The translations under genes were made by a program, and so were the position numbers. The notes beneath the pieces are model-generated. The model saw only the letters and a list, made by a program, of their open reading frames with translations. It did no database searches and was not told the origin of the DNA. Of a stretch of DNA of 64,000 bases, positions 55,324 to 63,330 are shown piece after piece. Source of the DNA: Isochrysis galbana (Eukaryota > Haptophyta > Isochrysidales > Isochrysidaceae); NCBI GenBank assembly GCA_018136815.1, contig CM030934.1:4289587-4353586 (forward strand), given 5' to 3'. Position 1 is the first letter of the stretch. The number at the start of each line of letters is the position of its first letter.

Positions 55324-55857
55324 CTACAGACGTCCCTTTCTCCAGACACCTGAGCACAGACACTGTGGTCTATTTCCGTGACACAATCCTTGGTACCCAG
55401 CGAGCAGCATTTGCATGCACGCTAGTTCATCACGGTCGGTATCAAGCTGTTTTTGAAGAAAAGTAGACATCACGTGACATGGTCCTTCGTGCTCGGCTGC
55501 TTTGTGGCACCGAGGGCGACGTGGAGCATCATCAGGTGCGACCTGAAAGATCGCCGCAGTGTCCTGCAGTTTGGATTCGCCACATGGGCACATCGAAGAA
55601 GTGTTGTACTCGTCGAGCACAATCGTCAATCCGCGAGACGCAAGTGCGCGCACAAACTTCTTCTTTGGGAAAGTGTCCCCAAATGACCCATCTCCTATCA
55701 GCACGATAGTTCTCTTCTTCTCGTCATTCGGGGTGTATTTTTCAGCATGGGGCTCACCCTTCTCATCCACCGACACAGCGCCGACAAGTGCGTTGGTTGG
55801 ACTCGAGTGAGGAGGGGACCCGGGGGAGGGGGCCCCGGGGGAGCGGAGAGACCCCAA
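55324..55857 (-). pseudogene. Fanzor-like (eukaryotic TnpB-family) nuclease, C-terminal fragment
   Basis: Minus-strand frame of 177 residues with no ATG. Landmarks in order: TIVLIGDGSFGDTFPKKKF, then LTIVLDEYNTSSMCPCG, a second Cys/His cluster RPRCHKAAEHEGPC, and QLDTDRDELACMQMLLAG, then GNRPQCLC. The order G-D-G-x-F-G, D-E-Y-x-T-S-x-x-C, Cys cluster, D-R-D is that of the RuvC-zinc-finger end of Fanzor proteins. Fanzors are eukaryotic relatives of TnpB that act as RNA-guided DNA endonucleases and are carried by transposons and large DNA viruses. The E in DEYNTS corresponds to the relocated RuvC glutamate described for Fanzors, and the D in DRD to the last RuvC aspartate. The first zinc half reads C-P-C rather than C-x-x-C. 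The first RuvC Asp and the whole RNA/DNA-recognition part are missing: the frame closes at a TAA (55870-55872) within the adjoining repeat unit. It is probably inactive. Confidence 0.75.
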
Positions 55858-55865
55858 GACCTCGA

Positions 55866-56285
55866 TTGTTTACGTTAGTGTTTTCGCAATATACGGTAAT
55901 ATTTTCCCCGGTCCCAGGGGTGCCCCCGCGGTTCCCGACCGCCTCTGCGTCCAGAGTCCCCCCGCGGAAAGAGTGAACGCACGGCGTGCACCTTCCTGGA
56001 AGTTGCTATGCGCACGCACGGCGCCCCGCGGGGGGGGGAGCCGATGTGCATACGCACGGCGTGCACAATGATTGCAAGCAATCACACGTGCTGCGCAAAC
56101 GAAACGTCTCGTATATGGCTACTTTACGTTAATGTGGGCCTTGGGGAAAAAAGTTTCTATGCGCACGCACGGCGCCCTCGCGAGGGGGAAGTCGATGCGC
56201 ATACGCACGGCGTGCTCAATGATTGCAAGTAATCACATGTGCTGCGTAAACGAAACATCTCATATACGGCGACTTTATGTTAAAA
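55866..56285 (+). repeat. palindrome-rich repeat unit plus truncated tandem unit
   Basis: A complete unit at 55869-56135 (267 bp) starts TTTACGTTAGTGT and ends TTTACGTTAATGT. A second, 5'-truncated unit (56136-56283) follows directly, ending CTTTATGTTAA. The same two-unit arrangement is seen at 62226-62610. Confidence 0.9.
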
Positions 56286-56306
56286 AAAGTTTCTATGCAC
56301 AGCTTT

Positions 56307-56893
56307 GTTTTGTACCACTATTGTTCATAACTAAAAAGAAAACAGATTGTGGTCCTCTTTTGACGGAACGCGACTTTCAAGCCATACATGGGCCGTTGGT
56401 GCAAGGCAAACCTCATGCTCATCGGCGACTACTCCGACGAGTACGACAGGATCCCCAAGACCAAGTACATTGGAGACGAGGCCGCCGTCGCGTACCTCTG
56501 CATGGAATACATCATGGCGGTCGCGTACGCTGAAACGAATCCCATGGACCATGGAGCAAGTGCACCGAGCAGCTGGCAAACTCTACATGGAGAACAAGAA
56601 GGCCGTACTCGCACGCGTCACGGACCTCGCCACCCAAGATCAGCCAAGCGACACCGTCGCCTGCCAGCAGAACGACATCGACAATAGGATCGAGGAAGAG
56701 GGATGTGAGAAAAAGACGAAGAAGATGAAAACTCAGCCCGCGTAGCTGGGAGTCACCGCGTGTTGAGAGGGGCGGGGGGGGGGAGCGTGATTAGCTTTGT
56801 ACCACTAATATTAGTGTGGCTACCTAAAAAGAAAACAAGAGCATATGGATGACAAAAAATCACCTGGCCCTCTTTTGACGGAACGCGACTTCC
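56307..56893. repeat. direct repeats flanking an inserted ORF fragment
   Basis: TTTGTACCACTA, CTAAAAAGAAAACA and CCTCTTTTGACGGAACGCGA occur at 56307-56372 and again, slightly longer, at 56797-56890. Between them lies the truncated copy of the unknown ORF. Confidence 0.75.
56376..56745 (+). pseudogene. decayed ORF of unknown function, truncated copy
   Basis: Matches the 3' end of the ORF at 11191-13050: YMGRWCKANLMLIGDYSDEY, then DEAAVAYLCMEYIMAVAYAE, and after a frame change AAGKLYMENKKAVLARVTDL and a Lys-rich tail. Similarity starts abruptly at AGCCATACATGGG. A 7-base net insertion at about 56546 (ATGGACCATGG versus ATGG) shifts the frame. No function recognised. Confidence 0.8.
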
Positions 56894-57551
56894 GCGGGGG
56901 GGGGGGAGGGGGAGGGGGAGGCTACCTTCTTCCTTCTTGTTTCTTTTCCCCGGTCTTCGCGCGTCGCTACTCCGTTGGCGTTCACTTGCACTTGCGCAAA
57001 TTATAGTTCGCTATGTATAAGAACCACCTCTTCTTTCTTTTCGCTTTTCACTCTTCTTCTTTCTTCCTCTGTTCTTTTTACTTTTTCCTGTTTTTTCTTC
57101 TGAGACATCGCGAATGCGACACAGTAGGTAGGTAGTCCGTGCGCTCTTCCCACTCCACAGGAAAATCGGTTCAAATCGCCCGTCGGCAGCTTCCTGCTCC
57201 GAGAGAATCTTTTCATCTCTTCTCCTTCACTACACTCCCTCGATGTACTCCTATGGAGTAAAGTACCGTATGGACGCCGAAACCGTAAATGTGGCCGGTT
57301 CATATTGTATTGGACAGTTTTCGAAACCGAAGCACCGCGGCGCTCGTGTCCAGAGAGAGGGGGAGCGAGCCCCAGAGGAGGGCGAGGAGAAGAGAGAGAG
57401 AGAGCCTCCCACAGTCGTCGTGGAACAAAAAGGAGGGAAGAGATGAATGAATACTGGAAGAGGTGGCGTGAGGCGAGGGAGATGCAGCAGCACGGATGAC
57501 GAGCGAGCGAGAGAGAGAGCACAGCACAACTCCACTCTCTCCCTCTCTCTC

Positions 57552-57585
<34 letters not shown>

Positions 57586-57812
57586 CTCTCTCTCTTTCAT
57601 CTCCCCCCCCCCCTCCCGCCCGCCCTCCCGCCCTCTCCCCCCCCCCCCCCCCCCCGCAGAAACCAAGCCTGAGAAGGCGTTATCCCTAGATCTTCCCATC
57701 TCTCAACTCCCTTGCCTCCCCCTCAACCCCCCGACGCCCCTTTCCCCCTTCTCTCCGCACCTCTCCTCCCCCTTCCTCTCCTCGCTGAGCTGCCCGTGCT
57801 CAACCCCGTCCA
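56894..57812. other. low-complexity region upstream of orphan gene
   Basis: Bases 57020-57100 are TTCTTCTTTC-rich, 57535-57600 are CT dinucleotide array, 57603-57656 are C-runs, and 57690-57790 are CT/C-rich. This is the probable promoter and 5' untranslated region of the gene at 57813. Poly-Arg/Glu and Ser frames here are artefacts. Confidence 0.7.
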
Positions 57813-58748
57813 ATGGCCATGGCGATCGCCGGCGTGCCCGACATCCTCGCACACGAGGAGAGCAGCACCACCAAGCAACGACTCCGCTCCTTCTCCTTTG
57901 GGCGTGTGCGCAGGCCGTCAGCCGCCCCAACGAGCGGTGCACCCCACAGCCCCGACTCCGTCCGAAAGGCGGATCTTGAGCCGGCGCCGGCTGCAAAGAT
58001 GAAGTTACGCATGCGTGCGATGTCATTCTCGCGATCTCGCAAGCTCGCTCTCACCTCGGTCCTCGACGAAGACCGCCAAGGCTCTGGCAGGAAGGATGAG
58101 CCAGCGCCTCGAGGCAATGCAGGAGCAGCCGGAGAGGGCAACACTTGCAAGACCACTGGTTTGGGTGGTTTGCGGCGCAGCATGTCCTTTGGTCGGGCAC
58201 CAAAGCGAGGGCGGACGTCTCTCGCGACGAAGGCGGACTTGCACGAGCGCTTGTCTACCACGATCCCCTACGCGAATGCCGATGACCTAGGGGTCACAAA
58301 GCCGGCGGACATCGTCTCGGCGCCTGGATCGGATAAGCGGTTGCGGGAAATCGAAGCATTGCTGATGGGGGTTGGAGGAGGCCATGCTAGCAACTGGCTA
58401 CGGCGTGCGGAAGAGGCGATAGTTTCTCGGAATCTCGATGAGGAAGAGGTCGACTCCAAGATGCTCCTGGAAGAGCGCCTCTTCGTTCGACTGCCATTTT
58501 GGCCTTACTATAGGCCAAAACATATAAGCCGCAACGAAGATCACATCGTCATCGAGGGTATCGGACAAGGGACGATCATCAGCGCATTCCCAGTCAAGGA
58601 GTATAACTATGAGATAAAGCTAGTCATTGAATCCGAGGGTACCAATATGGTGATTGATGTGCGTTGCCTAAAGCGTGTACACTACAACAATCTCGCAACC
58701 AAGGCGCCCCGCAATCCTGCTACACTACCCAAGGGCAACCGCGTCTAA
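57813..58748 (+). CDS. orphan basic protein with repeated SFxR motifs
   Basis: Single exon, 311 residues, from ATG (MAMAIAGVPDILAHEESSTT). Three copies of a basic Ser-Phe motif are spaced through the first half: RLRSFSFGRVRR, RMRAMSFSRSRK and LRRSMSFGRAPKR. Each fits an AGC/CaMK-type phosphorylation site (R-x-x-S). The second half looks folded: NWLRRAEEAIVSRNLDEEEV, LLEERLFVRLPFWPYYRP, GIGQGTIISAFPVKEYNYEI and TNMVIDVRCLKRVHYNN. No family recognised. The start is the second of two close in-frame-compatible ATGs after the pyrimidine tract. Confidence 0.6.
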   Translation: MAMAIAGVPDILAHEESSTTKQRLRSFSFGRVRRPSAAPTSGAPHSPDSVRKADLEPAPAAKMKLRMRAMSFSRSRKLALTSVLDEDRQGSGRKDEPAPRGNAGAAGEGNTCKTTGLGGLRRSMSFGRAPKRGRTSLATKADLHERLSTTIPYANADDLGVTKPADIVSAPGSDKRLREIEALLMGVGGGHASNWLRRAEEAIVSRNLDEEEVDSKMLLEERLFVRLPFWPYYRPKHISRNEDHIVIEGIGQGTIISAFPVKEYNYEIKLVIESEGTNMVIDVRCLKRVHYNNLATKAPRNPATLPKGNRV

Positions 58749-59129
58749 CAATGCTGGCAAAGGACCAACGTGTTCACACGACCTTGCATGCGCATTGTAA
58801 GCACCACCGGAGTTGGTGCGGTCGATTGTTCAGGCGCTTACATGACTTGTCTTGCAATGTTTACTGAAGGGTGAAACGAGGGTGGATGGGCGTGACGATG
58901 GACCAGATTTTCTAATGCTGTGTAACCTGCACAGCGCCACTGCTGTCGCCGCACTTTTGCAATTATATGGGCTGGATCTCGTGACGCAGTTAGCAGCGAC
59001 TATTCCGAGGTTTCTCGTCATCTTCCTCGTCCAAGCGTGTTTGTGCCACTTGCTACGGCCGGTCAGAGCTTTTGCTTTTGTACAAACTTTTAGCCCGGTC
59101 ACTCACTAGGGGGTGCGGAGGGCACCACC
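58749..59129. other. intergenic
   Basis: 3' flank of the orphan gene; no further gene recognised. Confidence 0.4.
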
Positions 59130-59457
59130 TGTAATGGGCAAACAAGGCCTAAATAAACTCCCTGTGGGTTCTAGTGCGGGAGACGAGCAGAAAAAATTGG
59201 GGGTCTCCCGGATTTTTTTTTGAAAAATTCAAACACCCAAAATTTCAGTGAGCCTTTGGCCTCTGACGGCTGACGGCCGCGCGGAAATATATATTCGGGT
59301 CCCCAAAAACTATTGTTATAGTTCGAGCGATGGAGCGCGCGCCGACCGCTCCTGATCCCCAGCCCACTGCCGTCACGACGCCCCACAGGGGCCGCCCCAA
59401 GCCGCCGGAGCCGAAGCGCTCGCACAGGCCGCCCCCCTAACCGACAGCGACGTCGAC

Positions 59458-60906
59458 ATGATCCTGCCTCCCTCGCCTCCCCACCAGGCTCAGAAGCAGG
59501 GAACAGGGAGAACCCTGTTCCCTGCAGACCAGCAGAACCAGTCTCTGGCTCTGCCGCCTGCCCCCACTGGCTTGCCAGTGCAACAAGGACTCCCCATGGT
59601 GGGTGGCAGCCTGGCTGCCACCCCCATGGTGGCAACTCCTACCAGCAGTGCACCCCTCGTGGGCGGGCACTTGACACAACAAACAATTCCTGGGGCCTTT
59701 ACGGCTTCCAACCCCTCAAACATCAATCCACAGAAATCCTACGCTGAGGCGGCCGGCCCCAAAGGGAAACTCCCTCAAGAAGCAAGACAAGCCCCACCTC
59801 AACAAGCCAAGCTCCACCCGCCGCCCTCGCGCAAGCGGGCGGACCCACAATCGGAGCCAATTCCGCCTCAACACAACACCACACAATTTGCCTCACCCCA
59901 TCATGATGAGGAGGAAGAACCGGACGACACTCCATTCTTCGTACAGCTAGCGCAGCTAGCTGATGACAAAAAGGACATCAAAAGCGAGGATGTGGCAACC
60001 TATATGAAGTACCTTCTCTCCAAGCTGGAGGGCTTGGATGCCACCCCGGATGGCATGGACAAAGGACGCAAAGGTCCTTGGATCTTCTACGTCGATGAAG
60101 ACGCTCACGATCAATTCAAAGCCGCCTATGGCGACAAGCTCCAAGCGGCCCTCTCAGGTGTCTCTCACGAATTTGCAGTTACATACGGCGCTCTAGCCGA
60201 CTCGGCTCCGCGCAAGTCTAGCGCCATCCGGTCCTCGCTGAAGGAGGTGGCGACTTACATTGTATTTCGCATCTTCGACCCGGTTAAGGCCTACAAAACG
60301 AAAACTCGGCACCTAGCGAGCGCATTGGAACGCGAAGGTTTCCACGTACTAAGGGGAAACCAACAACGCGCCAAGACCACTGTGGAAGGGATCACGAAGG
60401 TTGAGTCGGGCAAACGCCCGATTTGGCACTTTTACGTCTACACGGACACATCCGCCTTGGGACACCGCTTCCCACGCAATTTCCACATAACTCTCGACGA
60501 CGGAGAGAACTTCAATCTAGATTACGCGGTCCGTTCTTCGGTCGAATGCGTAACTCCGGAGGGAGAAATAGCCATCCACGGCACCCCCGGGGGGTGCAAA
60601 GGATACGATAAGCCGTGGGCAATATCCTTCTTACGCAAAAACCAGGTCATGGATTTCAGGGCCCTGATGGGGCTCGGAGCGGCGGCACCATGCCGCCGAT
60701 TCATGGCGGGAGAATGCAAGAACAACCGCACGAAAGGACGGCAAATCGTCCAATGCTCATCCAGCCACGACATCCCCGGATGTTGGGCAAAGGACCCGGC
60801 TACGGGCAAGCAAATATGTATGGTCAAATGCAATCTGAAACCCAATAAGGCCTATCCAGGCTACTGTGTTAACGGAGCAAGCTGCCTATACCGCCACGGT
60901 GAATAA
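59458..60906 (+). CDS. LINE ORF1, nucleic-acid-binding protein
   Basis: 482 residues from ATG 59458. An upstream ATG at 59330 (MERAPTAPDPQPTAV) is in another frame and stops just after a C6/C7 run at about 59433-59439. One base fewer or more there would join the two, so the original ORF1 probably began at 59330. The N-terminus is Pro/Gln-rich. The middle (FVQLAQLADDKKDIKSEDVA, KGPWIFYVDEDAHDQFKAAY) looks folded. The C-terminus is Cys-rich: CRRFMAGECKNNRTKG, IVQCSSSHDIPGC, ICMVKCNLKPNKAYPGYC and CLYRHGE, ending in a CCCH-like finger. Such fingers bind the element's RNA. The layout is unlike the standard three CCHC knuckles. Confidence 0.75.
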   Translation: MILPPSPPHQAQKQGTGRTLFPADQQNQSLALPPAPTGLPVQQGLPMVGGSLAATPMVATPTSSAPLVGGHLTQQTIPGAFTASNPSNINPQKSYAEAAGPKGKLPQEARQAPPQQAKLHPPPSRKRADPQSEPIPPQHNTTQFASPHHDEEEEPDDTPFFVQLAQLADDKKDIKSEDVATYMKYLLSKLEGLDATPDGMDKGRKGPWIFYVDEDAHDQFKAAYGDKLQAALSGVSHEFAVTYGALADSAPRKSSAIRSSLKEVATYIVFRIFDPVKAYKTKTRHLASALEREGFHVLRGNQQRAKTTVEGITKVESGKRPIWHFYVYTDTSALGHRFPRNFHITLDDGENFNLDYAVRSSVECVTPEGEIAIHGTPGGCKGYDKPWAISFLRKNQVMDFRALMGLGAAAPCRRFMAGECKNNRTKGRQIVQCSSSHDIPGCWAKDPATGKQICMVKCNLKPNKAYPGYCVNGASCLYRHGE

Positions 60907-61780
60907 TAATAGTCTTAAGATTGCGACATACAATTTGAATGGAGCGAAACACAAGCTAGCGTCTACTCTAGCACAAGCGAGGTTAGGAGGAATCCATATC
61001 CTTTATGCGCAAGAGTTGCATCACTACAGCGATGGTTGGCACCTAAGGGTGCGCAACTTGGCCCGGTCCATGGGCTGGGACTGGTTTCAATCTCCCGCGA
61101 CGAGGGGAGACCCCGGATGCGGAGTGGCGGTAGCCATCAGAAAGGACAGAGACGACGTAGTAGTAGAATCTTGGTCGGTAGTTATCCCGGGGAGGCTGAT
61201 GATAGTTAAAGCTAAAATCGGACATGAAACAATAGCCTTCTCGTCCGTATATCTAAGCGCGCAACCTAATAAACGTAGAGACGAAATAAAAGTACTACAC
61301 GCAGCGCCGGAGATACTCTCCCACACGATCCTAGCGGGCGATTTTAACTGCGTAGACAACGTCAATAGAGACACCCGATCCAGCGCGGGGGCGGCCCCCT
61401 ATGCGAATTCGGGAGGCAGAGCCCTAGCGAGGGCACTCGCCACGCATGGCCTCACGGACGTCCAACTGCTGGTCAACCCGGGCCTTAAAGACCAATACTC
61501 GAGATGCGGACATCAGACACACACTAGGATAGACCGCGTATACGCGGCTGAATATTACTCCACGTGGAGGTGGTACAAGGCGTACATAGATCTTAAGCTT
61601 TTCACGGGCATGGCGGCATCTGATCACCACCCAGTAGTCGCGACTTTCGCAATCGCCCCTCCCAGACGGGCGACGGAGATAGAAGCCAAGATACCGATGG
61701 AGGTGTTGGACGACCCGGAGGCACGCGAGATGATTCACCTCCTCTGGAGGCGCTTATACCCGGTCCCTCCGGAAGATGAT
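60839..61780 (+). CDS. LINE ORF2, AP-endonuclease domain only
   Basis: The frame opens after a TGA at 60836-60838, overlaps ORF1 in the +1 frame by about 65 bases, and has no ATG before the domain. Expression by frameshifting or reinitiation is therefore likely. Endonuclease/exonuclease/phosphatase signature: SLKIATYNLNG, ILYAQELHH (catalytic E), GCGVAVAIRKD, HTILAGDFNCVDNVNRD, HTRIDRVYA and GMAASDHHPVVATF (SDH motif). All catalytic blocks of an APE-type LINE endonuclease are present. At about 61781 the frame continues into minisatellite-encoded TTAFAASSV repeats, so the RT domain is lost. Confidence 0.88.
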
Positions 61781-61900
61781 TCAGGGACCACCGCCTTCGC
61801 CGCCTCCTCCGTCACCACCACCGCCTTCGCCGCCTCCTCCGTCACCACCACCACCCTCGCCGCCTCCTCCATCACCACCACAGGCTCCGCCTCCTCCGCC
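61781..61900 (+). repeat. 30-base minisatellite
   Basis: Tandem units of CACCACCGCCTTCGCCGCCT followed by CCTCCGTCAC, about three and a half copies with point changes. They occur exactly where the LINE endonuclease frame loses similarity. Confidence 0.9.
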
Positions 61901-62219
61901 GCGTCCTTGGAGCAGGAGGAGGAACGAGTCGTGCGAGCAGCGCTTCCGCTCGGCGTCCAGTCGACAGGTGGCCGTGTCGAGGGAGTCGAACGAAGCCAGC
62001 GAGCAGGTGCACGAGAGGAGAGGACGGAGGACCGTACGGATGCGCGCCGAGTCGCCACCATCGTGAGGAAGACGAGGCCGAGGAGAGAGCTGGAGGGTGA
62101 GCGAGGAGGGAGGAGGGAGACAGGCAGTAGGAGCCTTCTCACTCTGGTAGGTCACGATGAGAGGGGGAGGGGAAGAGGGGGACCCCCCGGGGAGAGAGAG
62201 AGAGATCAGAAGACCAGAT

Positions 62220-62615
62220 CAGTTGTTTATGTTAATGTTCTCGTCATATACTGTATTAATCAACTGGCCCCAGGGGGGTGCCCCTAGGGTTCCCATCCGT
62301 CCTCCGCGCCCAGAGTTCCCCCGCGGAAAGAGTGAACGCACGGCGTGCACCTTCCTGGAAGTTGCTATGCGCACGCACGGCGCCCCGCGGGGGGGGCAGA
62401 TGCACATCGCGCCGTGCCCACGCACGGCGTGCACAATGTGATTGCACGTGCTGTGCAAGAGAAACATCTCTTATATGGCTACTTTACGTAAATGTGGGCG
62501 TTAGGGTAATAGAGAAAAAGTTGGAATGCGCACGCACGGCGTCTCCGCGGGGGGACTGCACATCGCGCCGTGCCCATAATCAGGTGCCACGGGCAAATAT
62601 CTCTTAAATGTATGA
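62220..62615 (+). repeat. palindrome-rich repeat unit plus truncated tandem unit
   Basis: A complete unit at 62226-62495 (270 bp; TTTATGTTAATGT to TTTACGTAAATGT), then a shortened one to about 62610. It is the same family and order as 55869-56283. Confidence 0.88.
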
Positions 62616-63149
62616 AAAGCGCCGACACGGCTCCCCCCCCCCCCCCGGGAAAGCAGGGAAAATAAGTTGTTACGCTAGTCTGCATTTAATTTTAAAATAA
62701 CGCTCTGTATACAACTGCGGACATTCGATCGCTCAATTCGACTGGTGTCCCACAATTGACGGAACGACACCTCCGCCATCGTTGCTGCACATCAGGTTGG
62801 CGGCCGGGGGGGGGGGATCTTCAGCCGCGCCATGCGGCCGCGAGTGCCACGGGCCAAGAGCTTTCGCCGTTCGTTCGCGTCAGCAGCCGATTTGCACACC
62901 CAGTCCGCATTTAATAGCTGCCCATTTCATCTGAATCTAAAAGCTGCCCGCATTTCAAAAGTATTACGAGTGCTGAGCCCCCCCCCCCTCCTCACCTCAT
63001 TAAGCCAGCATGTTAGGCAACCTGTTCCCCAAAGAAGTTGCGGTTTATTTATTTCAAGTTTTGGGGAGCTGCGAGCTGTGAAGGTGAAGAGAAAATTGAA
63101 AAAAAATCAGTTTTGGAACGGAGCGGTAGTAATAAATTATAATAATTAA
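62616..63149. other. intergenic with repeat end
   Basis: C-run at 62633-62646. Bases 62708-62772 (ATACAACTGCGGACATTCGA, GCTCAATTCGACTGGTGTCC, CACAATTGACGGAACGACAC) are the best copy of the repeat end also seen at 13227-13247, 45027-45072 and 53631-53690. No gene recognised. Confidence 0.55.
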
Positions 63150-63330
63150 TGTTATGACCTAGCCAACCCCACTAGCAATTGAACACAACTTTTCAGCCCC
63201 GGACTCCCACCCACGACCTACATTCATTTCAGAGGAGAATATTGGTCCGATCGGCCGGCGCGGCGGGGGTGGCGGCAGGAGAGGAGGGGAGCGACGCGCG
63301 CTCGCTCCATGTCCATGACCCTATAATTTG
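63150..63330. repeat. interspersed repeat scraps
   Basis: 63150-63205 is the GTTATGACCTAGCCAACCCC motif. 63296-63325 is the reverse complement of the LINE 5' motif (GCTCCATG...CATGACCCTATAA). They mark two different element ends close together. Confidence 0.6.

Larger units (their letters stand above)
59130..61780 (+). mobile_element. non-LTR (LINE) retrotransposon, 3' truncated
   Basis: Contains, in order, a 5' leader shared with bases 385-640, ORF1 (from 59330 or 59458 to 60906) and ORF2 carrying only the endonuclease domain (60839-61780). The reverse-transcriptase part is absent: the frame runs from the endonuclease straight into a minisatellite at about 61781. The inferred 5' end is near the GATGGAGCGCGCG block at 59328, or earlier. 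Confidence 0.8.

Noticed and set aside
53742-56285. CRISPR-like array
   Set aside because: The repeats are long, imperfect, of both orientations and not separated by uniform spacers.
57120-57200. Possible tRNA (GGTTCAAATC T-loop-like string)
   Set aside because: The bases around it do not form a T stem or acceptor stem; no convincing tRNA was seen anywhere.
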